Origin: Deltaproteobacteria bacterium
GTDB taxonomy: Bacteria > Desulfobacterota > Syntrophia > Syntrophales > UBA8958
Reading direction: 5' to 3'
NCBI GenBank assembly: GCA_029553375.1
Contig: JAKPCH010000018.1
Location: 1-64,000 of the forward strand
Length of the DNA stretch: 64,000 nt
How positions within the stretch are numbered: the stretch's first letter is position 1; each line of letters opens with the position of its first letter. The notes under the pieces were generated by a model. It was not told the origin of the DNA, did not search any database, and saw only the letters and a program-made list of their open reading frames with translations. Both the position numbers and the translations under genes were made by a program. Of the stretch, positions 25,271 to 35,028 are shown piece by piece.

Positions 25271-27340
25271 TCAGGCCCCCGGGGCGTCAAGGAGGGACAA
25301 GGCGGCGGCGGCGATCGCCTCGGGGGTGAATCCGAAGCGCTCGAGGAGGACGGGGTAAGGGGCGCTGGCGCCGAAACGGTCCACGGCGACGATCCGCCCC
25401 GCGGGTCCGACGTAGCGCTCCCAGCCGAGGGAAACCCCCGCCTCCACGGCCAGGCGGGCCTTCACGGCCGGGGGGAGGACCTCGTCGCGGTAGTCTTGCG
25501 GCTGTTCCTCGAAGATCTCCCAGGAGGGGAGGGAGACGACCCTCACCGCCCGGCCCCCGTCGGCCAGGAGCCGCCCCGCCTCCAGGGTGGGGTGGACCTC
25601 CGACCCCGTGGCGATGAGGATGATCTCGGGGAGGCCCTCTTTCGCCTCCCACAACACGTACCCCCCCCGGTGCAGACCCGCGGCGGGGGCCAGCCGGCCG
25701 CGGTCCAGGACCGGGACGTCCTGGCGGGTGAACACCAGGACCGTCGGTCCCCGGCGATGGCCGACGGCGGCCCGCCAGGCCTCCACCGTCTCGGCGGCGT
25801 CGCAGGGGCGGATGACATACAGGTTCGGGACGGCCCGGAGGTTCATGAGCTGCTCGACGGGCTGGTGGGTGGGGCCGTCCTCCCCCACGGCGAGGCTGTC
25901 GTGGGTGAAGATGTAGATGACGGGCAGACCCATGAGGGCGGCGAGTCGCATGGGGGGGCGCATGTAATCACTGAAGGTGAAGAACGTGGCCGTGTAGGGA
26001 CGGATCCCGCCGTGGACGGCGAGTCCCCCCGCGACGGCCCCCATGGCATGCTCCCGGACGCCGAAGTGGATGTTGCGGCCGCCGTAACCCCAGCCCCCGC
26101 CGACCTCCCCGGACAGGGGTCCATGATCCCGGCGGGGTCTCTGGAAATCCCCTCTCCCCTTGAGCCAGGTGAGACACGAGGGGTTGAGGTCCGCCGAGCC
26201 GCCCATCAACTCGGGCATGTTGGCCCCCAGGACCTGCATGACCGCCTCCGAGGCCCGGCGGGTGGCCAACTTGCCCGCGGCGGAACCGTAATCGGGCAGA
26301 CCCCGGTCCCAGTCGGGGGGGAGCTCGCCCGCCATGACCCGCCGAAACTCCTCCGCCTCCCGGGGATGGCGGGCGGCATAGGCCCGGAAGGCCTCCTCCC
26401 AGCGCCCCTGCTCCTCTCTGCCCTTGGCGGCGGCGCGACGGAAGTACTCCCGCACCTCCGGAGGGACGAGGAACGTCTCGTCGGGCGGCCAGCCGAGGCG
26501 TTCCTTGGCGGCCCGCAACTCCTCCTGGCCGAGGGGGGCGCCGTGGCAGGCGAAGGTCCCCCCCTTCGTCGGGGCGCCGTAGCCGATACAGGTGGAAACG
26601 ATAATGAGGGAGGGGCGGTCTAAGCACGCCTTCGCCGCCGTGACGGCGGCGTCGACGGCGTCGAGGTCGTTGCCGTCCGCCACGGTCTGGACGTGCCAGT
26701 TCAGGGCCTCGAAGTGTCTGCCTGTGTCCTCGGTGAAGGTAAGGGCCGTGGAACCGGCGAGGGAGACGCCGTTGGCGTCGTAGAGGACGACGAGCTTTCC
26801 CAGGCCGAGGTGACCCGCCAGGGAGCAGGCCTCGAGGGTGACCCCCTCCATCATGTCCCCGTCGCTGGCCATGACGTAGGTGTAGTGGTCCACCACCTGA
26901 TAGTCGGGGGTGTTGAAGCGGGCGGCGAGGTGGGCCTCGGCGACGGCCACGCCCACGGCGTGGGCGATCCCCTGGCCGAGGGGGCCCGTGGTCATCTCCG
27001 TGCCGGGCGGCCGACCCCGCTCGGGGTGGCCGGGTGTCCGGCTCCCCCACTGGCGGAAGGACTTGAGGTCCTCGAGGGAAAGGTCATAGCCCGTCAGGTG
27101 GAGGAGACCGTAGAGGAGCATGGAGGCGTGTCCCGCCGAGAGGATGAAACGGTCCCGGTCCGGCCAGGACGGGTCGGCGGGATTGTGCTTCAGATGCCGC
27201 GTCCAGAGGACGAAGGCCATGGGGGCGGCCCCCAGGGGCATCCCCGGGTGGCCCGAGCGGGCCTTCTCGATGGCGTCGGCGGCGAGAAAACGCAGGGTGT
27301 TTATGCACTTTTCCTCAATGCTGACCGTGACTTCCCTCAT
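25271..27340 (-). CDS. tkt: Transketolase
   Basis: A 689-residue TPP-dependent transketolase moving two-carbon units between sugar phosphates. It has [20 protein letters not shown], the TPP-pyrophosphate motif [10 protein letters not shown] with a downstream Asn, [12 protein letters not shown], a pyrimidine-domain FGVREHAMG and [18 protein letters not shown]. The full length is normal for the family. A promoter is seen just upstream. menG and an unknown gene follow in the same direction. Confidence 0.96.
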   Translation of the reverse strand: MREVTVSIEEKCINTLRFLAADAIEKARSGHPGMPLGAAPMAFVLWTRHLKHNPADPSWPDRDRFILSAGHASMLLYGLLHLTGYDLSLEDLKSFRQWGSRTPGHPERGRPPGTEMTTGPLGQGIAHAVGVAVAEAHLAARFNTPDYQVVDHYTYVMASDGDMMEGVTLEACSLAGHLGLGKLVVLYDANGVSLAGSTALTFTEDTGRHFEALNWHVQTVADGNDLDAVDAAVTAAKACLDRPSLIIVSTCIGYGAPTKGGTFACHGAPLGQEELRAAKERLGWPPDETFLVPPEVREYFRRAAAKGREEQGRWEEAFRAYAARHPREAEEFRRVMAGELPPDWDRGLPDYGSAAGKLATRRASEAVMQVLGANMPELMGGSADLNPSCLTWLKGRGDFQRPRRDHGPLSGEVGGGWGYGGRNIHFGVREHAMGAVAGGLAVHGGIRPYTATFFTFSDYMRPPMRLAALMGLPVIYIFTHDSLAVGEDGPTHQPVEQLMNLRAVPNLYVIRPCDAAETVEAWRAAVGHRRGPTVLVFTRQDVPVLDRGRLAPAAGLHRGGYVLWEAKEGLPEIILIATGSEVHPTLEAGRLLADGGRAVRVVSLPSWEIFEEQPQDYRDEVLPPAVKARLAVEAGVSLGWERYVGPAGRIVAVDRFGASAPYPVLLERFGFTPEAIAAAALSLLDAPGA

Positions 27341-27382
27341 GACTCGACCTCGGCGGGGCTGTTTTTTTCCGCAAGGCTAAGA

Positions 27383-27411
27383 GTTTTACAACTGTGTGTG
27401 CCTCTTTGCAA
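27383..27411 (-). promoter_or_regulatory. Sigma70-type promoter of tkt
   Basis: On the minus strand TTGCAA (27411-27406), a 17-bp spacer and TAAAAC (27388-27383) lie about 45 bp upstream of the tkt start. Confidence 0.55.
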
Positions 27412-27430
27412 ACACAAAATCACCCGCTCC

Positions 27431-27751
27431 CTAAGGCCCCGTGACCTCGGTGACCCAGGCCAGATAGGAGGCGCTGACGGCCGTCACCCTCCAGGCCAGG
27501 ATCTCGGGGACCTCGTAGGAATGGAGGGCCTTGACGGCCGCCTCCACCCTTTCGTAGAGACCCGCCCGGGTCTTGATGAGGCACAGCCACTCCGGCGCCT
27601 CCTCCACCTCCCCCTTCCAGCGGTAGACACTGGTGATGGGCCCCACGACCTGGACGCAGGCCGCGAGACGTTCCTCCACGAGGCGGCGGGCGATGGCGCG
27701 GGCCGCCTCCCCGCTTTCCGCGGTGGTCATGATCTGGATCAGGTCGGTCAT
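27431..27751 (-). CDS. cutA: CutA divalent-cation tolerance family protein
   Basis: A 106-residue protein of the CutA family, trimeric ferredoxin-fold proteins once linked to copper tolerance. Motifs include LIEE-type helix LVEERLAACVQVV, SVYRWKGEVEEAPEWLCLIKT and SYEVPEILA. The ATG at 27751 overlaps the upstream methyltransferase stop (ATGA), preferred over a GTG at 27769. It is the last gene of the trxB-lgt-methyltransferase-cutA operon. Confidence 0.9.
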   Translation of the reverse strand: MTDLIQIMTTAESGEAARAIARRLVEERLAACVQVVGPITSVYRWKGEVEEAPEWLCLIKTRAGLYERVEAAVKALHSYEVPEILAWRVTAVSASYLAWVTEVTGP

Positions 27752-28551
27752 CTCCTTCCCCCCTTCCACAGTTCATACAACAGAATCGCCGCCGCCTGGG
27801 GGAGGCTCAGGGAATCGGCCCCGCCCTCCCCGGGGACGGTCCATAATTCATCGGCGTGACCCAGGAGCTCATCGGACAGGCCCCAGGTTTCGTTACCCAA
27901 AAGGAGGGCCGCCGGTTCCCCGACGGCGTGAGGGGCCCGCCCCCCCCGGGGTACGGCGGCGATGAGGCGCCTCTCCTCCCGCCACCGGGGGAGGGTTGCT
28001 TGAAAGTCCACACCTTCCTCGATGAGGAGGTGAAAGACGGATCCCATGGAGGTCCGGATCACCTTCGGGGAGGCGGCATCGACGGAACCCTTGCCCAGGA
28101 CCAGGCGGGTCACACCGAACCAGTGCATGGTCCTGATCAGGGCGCCCAGGTTGCTGGGGTTGCCGATCCCGGGGGCCAGGACCACCCATCGGTCATCCCG
28201 GGTCGTCCGCCGTCCCTCCTCTCCCCGGGGACGCCCGGCCACGGCCATGATCCCCTCGGGGGTCGGGTCCTGGGTCAGGCGACGCCACTCCCCTTCCGTC
28301 AGGCGGAAAAGGGGGGCCCTCGCCCCCGTTCCTGGGAGACCCTCCAAGAGATCTTCCCGTCCCTTCAGGACGAGGATCGCCTCGACGTGCCAGGGGCTCA
28401 CCAACAGTTCCCGGACCACCTTCAGGCCCTCCGCCAGGGTCAAGCCCTCCCGCCGCCTCATCCCCTTGCGGGTCAGGGAGGTCCAGCGCCGGAGCTGTCC
28501 CTGGGAGGGGACCGAAAGGACCGGCCCCGCCTCCCCTTTTTCCCTCCTCAT
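27748..28551 (-). CDS. TrmH/SpoU family RNA 2'-O-methyltransferase
   Basis: A 267-residue SPOUT methyltransferase. The C-terminal knot motifs are PGIGNPSNLGALIRTMHWFG (motif 1), LLLGNETWGLSDELL (motif 2) and VPGEGGADSLSLPQAAAILLYE (motif 3). An N-terminal RNA-binding-like domain starts near VPSQGQLRRWTSLTRKGMRRREGLTLAEG. These enzymes methylate ribose in rRNA or tRNA; the target is not identifiable. The ATG at 28551 overlaps the lgt stop (ATGA). A longer open frame upstream runs through lgt and is not real. Confidence 0.87.
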   Translation of the reverse strand: MRREKGEAGPVLSVPSQGQLRRWTSLTRKGMRRREGLTLAEGLKVVRELLVSPWHVEAILVLKGREDLLEGLPGTGARAPLFRLTEGEWRRLTQDPTPEGIMAVAGRPRGEEGRRTTRDDRWVVLAPGIGNPSNLGALIRTMHWFGVTRLVLGKGSVDAASPKVIRTSMGSVFHLLIEEGVDFQATLPRWREERRLIAAVPRGGRAPHAVGEPAALLLGNETWGLSDELLGHADELWTVPGEGGADSLSLPQAAAILLYELWKGGRR

Positions 28552-29387
28552 ATCTTTTTCGCTGCCCCCGCCCGGAGGCGGTAGAGGGCCACCCCCGCGG
28601 CGACCATGAACAGGCAGAGGATCTGGCCCATCGTCAGCCCCCCGGGGAAGAAACCCAGGTGGGCGTCGGGCTCCCGGAAGAACTCGATGAGGAAGCGGAC
28701 GAGGCCGTAGCCGATGACGTAGAGGGCAAGGAGGTAGCCGTCGAAGGGCCTCCGGCGGCGCACCAGCCACAGGAGGAAGAAAAGCAACAGGCCCTCACCC
28801 GCGGCCTCGTAGAGCTGGGAGGGATGACGGAGACGTCCCGCGGGGTCGAGGGGGAAATACATGCCCCAGGGTACCTGGGTGGGACGCCCGTAGAGTTCCC
28901 CGTTGAAGAAGTTGCCCAAGCGGCCGAAGGTGTAACCGAGGGGCACGGCGGGGGCGAAGAGGTCGGCGAGCCTCCAGAAGTCGAACCCCCTTCGGCGACA
29001 GAAGAAGATCCCCGCCAGGAGGACGCCGATGGCCCCCCCGTGGTAGGACATGCCGCTGATGCCCACGAAACGGATACCTTCGGAAAACTCGAAGGGAAGA
29101 AAGATCTCGAGGGGATGGCTCAGGTAATAGGCGGGGTTGTAGAAGACGACGTAACCCAGGCGGCCGCCGATGAGGAGGCCGAGGATGAGGAAGACCATGA
29201 CGTCCTGGACGAACTCCATTGTCAGGCCCCGGTAGGCGTCTTCCGTCTTGATCCGGTAGGCGACCAGGAGATAGGTCAGGGCGAAGGCCAGGAGGTACAT
29301 GAGGCTGTAGTAGCGGAGCTGGAAGGCCCCCACCTGGAAGAGATAGGGGCTGACATGCTCCGGGAGGTGCCGCCAGGCCTCCATCAT
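28548..29387 (-). CDS. lgt: Prolipoprotein diacylglyceryl transferase
   Basis: A 279-residue inner-membrane enzyme that attaches diacylglycerol to the lipobox cysteine of prolipoproteins. Seven hydrophobic segments are visible; the family signature GRLGNFFNGELYGRPT lies at about residues 155-170 and HGGAIG earlier carries the essential His. Its start overlaps the trxB stop by 4 bp, and its stop overlaps the RNA methyltransferase start. It would serve lipoproteins such as the GH26-like protein and the efflux adaptor here. Confidence 0.95.
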   Translation of the reverse strand: MMEAWRHLPEHVSPYLFQVGAFQLRYYSLMYLLAFALTYLLVAYRIKTEDAYRGLTMEFVQDVMVFLILGLLIGGRLGYVVFYNPAYYLSHPLEIFLPFEFSEGIRFVGISGMSYHGGAIGVLLAGIFFCRRRGFDFWRLADLFAPAVPLGYTFGRLGNFFNGELYGRPTQVPWGMYFPLDPAGRLRHPSQLYEAAGEGLLLFFLLWLVRRRRPFDGYLLALYVIGYGLVRFLIEFFREPDAHLGFFPGGLTMGQILCLFMVAAGVALYRLRAGAAKKI

Positions 29388-30340
29388 CCGTAAGTCTCCC
29401 CCTTGACGGCCTCCACGTAGAGCTGGGCCGAGTAGGCCGCCTGCGCCCCGTCGCCGCAGGCCGTGATCACCTGGCGCAGGGGGGTGTCGGTGCAGTCGCC
29501 GCAGGCGAAAACACCCGCGGCGCTGGTCCTCATGGCCCGGTCCACGATGACGGCCCCCTCGGGGGTCGTCGCCACGACCCCCCGACAGAAGGCCGTGTTG
29601 GGCTCCAGGCCCACGAAGACAAAGACGCCGTCCGTCTTCATCTCCCTTGTCTCGTTCGTCTTGACGTTGCGGATGAGGACCCCCTCCACGCCTTCTCGAC
29701 CCCGGATCTCGTCGATGACGGAATCCCAGGCGAAGGCGATCCGGGGGTTCTGGAGGGCCCGCCTCCTTAAGACCTCCGAGGCCCGCAGGCGGTCCCGGCG
29801 ATGGACGATGGTCACCCGGGAGGCGAAGTTCGTGAGGAACAGGGCCTCCTGAACGGCGGCGTTACCGCCCCCCACGACGACCACCTCCCGGTGGCGGTAG
29901 AAGGGGGCGTCACAGGTGGCGCAGTAGGACACCCCCCTCCCCGTGAGGGCCTCCTCGCCGGGGACGCCGAGTTTGCGCCACGAGGCCCCCGTGGCGATGA
30001 TCACCGCCGGGGCTTCCCATACCGCCCCGCCGCCCTCGACGGACCACGCTGGCGATGGCCCCCCAAAGAGGCCCTTGACGTCGGAGCGGGTGATTTCAAG
30101 GCCGAAGGACGAGGCCTGGCGTCGAAACCTCTCCACGAGCTCGAAGCCGTTGATCCCCTCGGGGATGCCGGGGTAGTTTTCGATCACGTCCGTGACGGTG
30201 ATCTGGCTGACCGTCGCGGCCCCCTCGACGAGGAGGGCGGCGAGACCGGCGCGGGCGGCGTAGAGACCGGCGGTGAAACCCGCCGGGCCGCCGCCGATGA
30301 TGATGACGTCGTAGGGGCCCTGCTTGCCGGGCATGGACAT
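29384..30340 (-). CDS. trxB: Thioredoxin reductase
   Basis: A 318-residue flavoprotein with an N-terminal FAD motif IIIGGGPAGFTAGLYAAR, redox-active CATC in GVSYCATCDAPFY, an NADPH motif VVVVGGGNAAVQEA and C-terminal GVFACGDCTDTPLRQVITACGDG. It transfers NADPH electrons to thioredoxin. The ATG at 30340 follows GGGAGG with 8-bp spacing. It heads a four-gene coupled operon. Confidence 0.95.
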   Translation of the reverse strand: MSMPGKQGPYDVIIIGGGPAGFTAGLYAARAGLAALLVEGAATVSQITVTDVIENYPGIPEGINGFELVERFRRQASSFGLEITRSDVKGLFGGPSPAWSVEGGGAVWEAPAVIIATGASWRKLGVPGEEALTGRGVSYCATCDAPFYRHREVVVVGGGNAAVQEALFLTNFASRVTIVHRRDRLRASEVLRRRALQNPRIAFAWDSVIDEIRGREGVEGVLIRNVKTNETREMKTDGVFVFVGLEPNTAFCRGVVATTPEGAVIVDRAMRTSAAGVFACGDCTDTPLRQVITACGDGAQAAYSAQLYVEAVKGETYG

Positions 30341-30427
30341 CGGCGTAACCTCCCAAAAGATCGGCCTCAACATACGACAGGGCCGCGGGGGCGTCAAGGG
30401 AAAGGGCCGCGGGTCATGAGCCGGGTC

Positions 30428-30455
30428 TTGTTTTATGACTGGAAAGTGATATGAT
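30428..30455 (+). promoter_or_regulatory. Sigma70-type promoter upstream of alpha/beta hydrolase gene
   Basis: TTGTTT (30428-30433), a 16-bp spacer and TATGAT (30450-30455). The -10 overlaps an in-frame ATG at 30451, so translation more probably begins at the ATG at 30475. Confidence 0.6.
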
Positions 30456-30474
30456 CCGGACCCCTGGCGATGAC

Positions 30475-31167
30475 ATGGAAACGAAGGAACTTTTCATCGA
30501 CCTGGCGGATCGGTCCGAGGCGATCTTGACCGTCCCCGCAGCGAGACCTCTTTGGGCGGGCGTCGTCCTGGCCCACGGTCTCGCCAACGACATGCATCAC
30601 CCCCTTTTGGCGGCCTGCGCGGGGGTCCTGGGCGCCAGGGGCTATTCGACCCTGCGTTTCAACTTCCCCTACCGCAGGCGGGGTGAGGACCTCCCCGACC
30701 CGCCGGAAGTTCTGATCGGGAGTCTCCGCCAGGCCCTGGAGGCCCTCGGACGCCACGCCCCCCGCCCCCTCAAGAAGCTGGTCGTCGGGGGCAAGTCCCT
30801 GGGGGGACGGATGGCCATCACGGCCGTCTCCCAGGGGGCCATCGAGGCGTCGGCCCTGGTCCTGTTGGGTTATCCCCTCCACCCCCCGGGACGGGAGGAG
30901 GAATTGCGGGACGGGCCCTTGAGGGCCGTCGAGATCCCCATGCTGATCTTTGCCGGCACCCGCGACCCCTTCTGCAACCTCGCGGTCCTGGAAAGGGTCC
31001 TTGGGGAGACCAAGGCCCCCTGGACCCTCGAGACGGTGCCGGGGGGAGATCACTCCTTCGTGCCGCCCTTGGGCGACGACCGGACTGAGGGGGAGATCTA
31101 CAGGTGGATCGGGGAACGGACGGCCCGGTGGCTGGAAGACCTCTTCGGGAAGGAAAAAACTGATTAA
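30475..31167 (+). CDS. KANL3/Tex30-like alpha/beta hydrolase
   Basis: A 230-residue cytoplasmic alpha/beta-hydrolase of the dienelactone-hydrolase-like Tex30/KANL3 group. Visible features are VVLAHGLANDMHHP (oxyanion region), RFNFPYRRRGE, the nucleophile elbow GGKSLGG, an Asp in FAGTRDPFC and a His in GGDHSF, giving a complete Ser-Asp-His triad. The substrate is unknown. The start at 30475 is chosen because a promoter -10 covers the earlier ATG at 30451. A helicase gene follows 11 bp downstream. Confidence 0.82.
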   Translation: METKELFIDLADRSEAILTVPAARPLWAGVVLAHGLANDMHHPLLAACAGVLGARGYSTLRFNFPYRRRGEDLPDPPEVLIGSLRQALEALGRHAPRPLKKLVVGGKSLGGRMAITAVSQGAIEASALVLLGYPLHPPGREEELRDGPLRAVEIPMLIFAGTRDPFCNLAVLERVLGETKAPWTLETVPGGDHSFVPPLGDDRTEGEIYRWIGERTARWLEDLFGKEKTD

Positions 31168-31178
31168 GGATGGTGGCT

Positions 31179-32687
31179 ATGGGAGAAGAAACGAACAACG
31201 GGCAGAAAGATCTCGACGTCCGGGAAGAGAGGATCATCGAACCGGAGAACCCCCTCCCCCCCGTGGGGCTGGAGGAACTCCCCGAGGGGTTGCGGGCGGC
31301 CTGTGCCCGCGCCGGCTGGACCCGCCTCCTCCCCGTCCAGTCCCGGACCATCCCGTACCTGATCAAGGGTCGCAACATGATGGTCCAGTCCCAGACGGGG
31401 AGCGGTAAGACGGGGGCCTTTCTCCTCCCCATCCTGGACCGCATCGACCCGGCCCGCAAGGCGTGCCAGGCCCTCGTCCTGACGCCGACAAGGGAACTGG
31501 CCCTCCAGGTGGCCCGGGAGGCGGAGGTCCTCTACGGCGACCTCCCCATCCGCGTCGCCGCCGTCTACGGGGGTGTCAAGTACGGGCCTCAATTGGCGGC
31601 TCTGAGGGAGGGGGCCCACCTCGTCGTGGGGACGCCGGGGAGGATCCTCGATCACCTCCTGAAAGAGACCTTCAACCTCGACGGTCTCTCCATCCTCGTC
31701 TTCGACGAGGCCGACCGGATGCTCTCCATGGGCTTCTACCCCGACATGCGCCGGATCAGGCAGTTCCTGCCCCGGCGCCCCATCAACGCCGCCATGTTCT
31801 CCGCCACCTTCCCCGGCTTCGTCCTGCGCCTCGCCGGGGAGTTCCTCAGGAACCCCGAGTTCTTGAGCCTCAGCGCCGACCGTGTCCACGTGGACACGAC
31901 GGACCACGTCTATTACGTCGTCCCGGGGATGCAGAGGGAGAGGTCCCTCGTCCGCATCATCGAGGCGGAGAACCCCGTCTCAGCCCTCATCTTCTGCAAC
32001 ACGAAATCTTCGGTCCACTTCGTGGCCGTGGTCCTCAAGCGTTTCGGCTACGACGCCGACGAGTTGAGCTCCGACCTCGCCCAGGCGGCCCGGGAACGGG
32101 TCATGGGCCGGATCAAGAGGGGGAGCCTCCGTTTCCTCGTCGCCACGGACGTGGCGGCCCGGGGGATCGACATCCCCGATCTCTCACACGTCATCCAGTA
32201 CGAACCGCCGGAGGACCCGGAGCTCTACATCCACCGGGCCGGGCGGACGGGGCGCGTGGGCGCCGTGGGGACGGCCATCACCATGGTGGCGGGGATGGAG
32301 CAGTTCAAACTGAAACAGATCGCCCGCACCTTCTCCATCACCATGAGAGAGAAGCCCCTCCCCACGGAGGAGGAGGTGGGGGAGATCGTGGCCCAGCGGG
32401 TCGTCGCCTCCCTCGAGGCGGACCTCCGGGCCCGGGGGGGCGTCGAGATGGAACGCCTCAAACGCTTCATGCCCCTGGCCAGGAGCCTGGGTGAGGCGGA
32501 GGAAGAGTCGCCCCTCATCGCCATGCTCCTGGACGAGTACTACCAGCGGACCCTCCAGGCCGCACCCCTGGCCCCGGTCCAAGAGGCCCCGGAGACGGAG
32601 GGCGAAGAGGCGCCGCCCGCCGCGGCGGTCAAGAGGGGCAAGCGGAGGGGCCGTCGCGGCCGCAGGGGGGAGTCAGTACAGGAATAG
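31179..32687 (+). CDS. DEAD-box RNA helicase
   Basis: A 502-residue helicase with Q-motif context (WTRLLPVQSRTIPYLIKG), motif I QTGSGKT, Ia PTRELA, GG, TPGR, II DEAD, III SAT, and domain 2 motifs ATDVAARGIDIPDLSHV and HRAGRTGR. The C-terminal 50 residues are acidic then a basic KRGKRRGRRGRRG tail, typical of RNA-binding extensions. Helicases of this kind remodel RNA in ribosome assembly or decay. ATG 31179 is favoured by AAGGA at 31166-31170; 31170 is an alternative. It overlaps the PP2C gene by 15 bp in convergent orientation. Confidence 0.92.
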   Translation: MGEETNNGQKDLDVREERIIEPENPLPPVGLEELPEGLRAACARAGWTRLLPVQSRTIPYLIKGRNMMVQSQTGSGKTGAFLLPILDRIDPARKACQALVLTPTRELALQVAREAEVLYGDLPIRVAAVYGGVKYGPQLAALREGAHLVVGTPGRILDHLLKETFNLDGLSILVFDEADRMLSMGFYPDMRRIRQFLPRRPINAAMFSATFPGFVLRLAGEFLRNPEFLSLSADRVHVDTTDHVYYVVPGMQRERSLVRIIEAENPVSALIFCNTKSSVHFVAVVLKRFGYDADELSSDLAQAARERVMGRIKRGSLRFLVATDVAARGIDIPDLSHVIQYEPPEDPELYIHRAGRTGRVGAVGTAITMVAGMEQFKLKQIARTFSITMREKPLPTEEEVGEIVAQRVVASLEADLRARGGVEMERLKRFMPLARSLGEAEEESPLIAMLLDEYYQRTLQAAPLAPVQEAPETEGEEAPPAAAVKRGKRRGRRGRRGESVQE

Positions 32688-33434
32688 GACGACGGAGACG
32701 TTGTCCCTCCCGCCCCGGGCGAGGGCCGCCTGGACGAGGCGCCGGGCCGTGAAGGCGACGAGGTCGTCCCGTCCCATCCCGGCGTCGCCGGGGGACGCCC
32801 AGGCCTCGGCGAGCCCCGCGATGATGGCGCCCATCTCCTCCTCGGAGACCATGTCCGTCAGGCCGTCGGTGCAGAGGAGGAGGATGTCGCCCTCGACGAG
32901 GGGGACCACGGAGAGATCGGCCACGGGGGGTTTGCCCGTGCCGACGGCGCGGGTCAGGACGTGCCATTCCTCCTCGGGGACCCGGTCGCGGGGGATATGG
33001 TAGCAATCAACCAGTTCCTGACCGACGGTGTGGTCCCGCGTGAGGAGCCTGAGGCCGTCGCGGTACAGGTAGGCCCGGCTGTCCCCCACGTGGCAGAGAT
33101 ACAGCCGAGGGCCCTGGACGAGGGCGACCACCACCGTCGTCCCCATGCCGGCGCAGGCCGGGTCCTTGCCCCCCTCGCGGACGGCCGCATCGGCGGCCTC
33201 CACGGCCCGCCGCAAGGTCCCCTCGGGATCGGCCAGGGGTCTGGCCGGGTCTCCCATCTCCGCCGCGAGGACCCGGCGGATGACGTCGACGGTCAGGGCG
33301 CTCGCCACCTCCCCGGCGTTGTGCCCCCCCAGGCCGTCGGCGACGACGAAGATCCCCCGTCCCTCGTCGACGAGGAGGCTGTCCTCGTTGTTGCGCCTGA
33401 TCAATCCCCGGTCGGTATGCCACGCCACGGCCAT
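32673..33434 (-). CDS. PP2C-type serine/threonine protein phosphatase
   Basis: A 253-residue phosphatase of the PPM/PP2C (PrpC/Stp) family. Metal-binding motifs are RRNNEDSLLV, VVADGLGGHNAGEVAS, CHVGDSRAYLYRDG, LLLCTDGLTDMV and GGRDNVSVVLF. It would reverse Ser/Thr phosphorylation, but no partner kinase is in the window. The ATG has GGGAGGG upstream. Its 3' end overlaps the helicase gene tail-to-tail. Confidence 0.93.
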   Translation of the reverse strand: MAVAWHTDRGLIRRNNEDSLLVDEGRGIFVVADGLGGHNAGEVASALTVDVIRRVLAAEMGDPARPLADPEGTLRRAVEAADAAVREGGKDPACAGMGTTVVVALVQGPRLYLCHVGDSRAYLYRDGLRLLTRDHTVGQELVDCYHIPRDRVPEEEWHVLTRAVGTGKPPVADLSVVPLVEGDILLLCTDGLTDMVSEEEMGAIIAGLAEAWASPGDAGMGRDDLVAFTARRLVQAALARGGRDNVSVVLFLY

Positions 33435-33466
33435 GGCCTATCCCTCCCGTGACGGTTTTCTCTCTC

Positions 33467-34996
33467 CTACTCCCACTCGATGGTGGCCGGGGGCTTGGAA
33501 CTGATGTCGTAAACGACGCGGTTGACCCCCCGGACCTCGTTGATGATGCGGTTCGCGGCCCTCCCCAGGAGATCGTAGGGAAGCCTCGCCCAATCGGCCG
33601 TCATGGCGTCCTCGCTCGTCACGGCCCGCAGGGCCACGATGTGCTCGTAGGTCCTCCGGTCGCCCATGATCCCCACGCTCCGGACGGGGAGGAGGACCGC
33701 GAAGGACTGCCACAGATCCCGGTAGAGACCCGCCGCCCTGATCTCTTCCAGAAAGACGGCGTCGGCCCGGCGGAGGATCTTGAGCCTCCTCGGCGTCACG
33801 GCGCCGACGACGCGCACGGCCAGACCGGGGCCGGGGAAGGGCTGGCGGTGGATCATCTCCTCCGCAAGGCCCAGTTCCCGGCCGAGGAGACGCACCTCGT
33901 CCTTGAAGAGGTGCTTGAGGGGTTCGATGAGGTTCAATCTCATCCTCCTGGGCAGACCGCCGACGTTGTGGTGGGACTTGATGACGGCGCTCGGCCCCCC
34001 GAAGGCGGAACGGGACTCGATGAGATCGGGGTAGAGGGTCCCCTGGCAGAGAAAGGCCGCGTCACGGATCCGCCGGGCCTCCCCCTCGAAGACCTCGATG
34101 AAGGTCCGACCGATGATCTTGCGCTTCCTCTCCGGATCCTCCACCCCCTTCAGGCGGTCGAGGAAGATACGCCCCGCCCGGACGAACCGGATGTCCATGC
34201 GCAAGTGGCGGACGAAGACATCCCGGACCTTCCGCGCCTCCCCCTCCCGCAGGAGGCCGTTATCCACGAAGACGCAGGTAAGGCGATCCCCCACGGCCCG
34301 GTGGACGAGGACGGCGGCCACGGAGGAATCCACGCCGCCGCTCAGGCCCAGGATCACCCGCCGATCCCCCACCTCCCGGCGGATCTCTTCGACCGCCTCG
34401 CCGGCGAAGGCCTTCATGGTCCAGGTGGGGCGGCAGCGGCAGACCCGGAAGAGGAAGTTGGAGAGGATCTTTCCCCCCTCGGGGGTATGGGCCACCTCCG
34501 GGTGGAACTGGAGGCCGAAGAGGCGCCTCTCGGGATCCTCCGCCGCCGCGATGGGGGTGTTGGCCGTCGCGGCCGTGACGAGGAAACCCGACGGCACCTC
34601 CTCCACGGAGTCGCCGTGGCTCATCCAGCACCTGGTCTTGGCCGCCACCCCCGCGAACAACACCCCGGGGCGGGAGACCCGAAGCTCGGCGAAGCCGTAT
34701 TCCCTCTTCTCGGAAGGGACGACCCGCCCCCCCAGGGCGTGGGCCATGTACTGGAAACCGTAACAGATCCCCAGGACGGGGATACCGAGGGAGAAGATCT
34801 CCCCATCGAGGCCGGGGCTGTTCTTCTCGTAGATACTGGCGGGCCCCCCCGAGAGGATGATCCCCTCGGGCGCCATCTCCCTCACGGCGGCGGCGCTCAG
34901 ATCGGGCGGTTCGATGCGGCAGTAGACCTTTTGCTCCCGCACCCGCCGGGCTATGAGCTGGTTGTACTGAGAACCGAAGTCGATGACGAGGATCAA
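33467..34996 (-). CDS. guaA: GMP synthase (glutamine-hydrolysing)
   Basis: A 509-residue GMP synthetase. The N-terminal class-I amidotransferase begins [20 protein letters not shown], with nucleophile in LGICYGFQ and FGLQFHPEV. The ATP-pyrophosphatase P-loop is [12 protein letters not shown], and the C-terminus ends [18 protein letters not shown] as usual. The start is TTG at 34996, placed 6 bp after GAGAGGAGG; no ATG or GTG fits, and the extended frame upstream covers glnA sequence. It follows glnA by 32 bp, so glutamine supply and use may be co-expressed. Confidence 0.96.
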   Translation of the reverse strand: MILVIDFGSQYNQLIARRVREQKVYCRIEPPDLSAAAVREMAPEGIILSGGPASIYEKNSPGLDGEIFSLGIPVLGICYGFQYMAHALGGRVVPSEKREYGFAELRVSRPGVLFAGVAAKTRCWMSHGDSVEEVPSGFLVTAATANTPIAAAEDPERRLFGLQFHPEVAHTPEGGKILSNFLFRVCRCRPTWTMKAFAGEAVEEIRREVGDRRVILGLSGGVDSSVAAVLVHRAVGDRLTCVFVDNGLLREGEARKVRDVFVRHLRMDIRFVRAGRIFLDRLKGVEDPERKRKIIGRTFIEVFEGEARRIRDAAFLCQGTLYPDLIESRSAFGGPSAVIKSHHNVGGLPRRMRLNLIEPLKHLFKDEVRLLGRELGLAEEMIHRQPFPGPGLAVRVVGAVTPRRLKILRRADAVFLEEIRAAGLYRDLWQSFAVLLPVRSVGIMGDRRTYEHIVALRAVTSEDAMTADWARLPYDLLGRAANRIINEVRGVNRVVYDISSKPPATIEWE

Positions 34997-35028
34997 GGGA
35001 AACCTCCTCTCCGGAGTCCGGCGCCTCC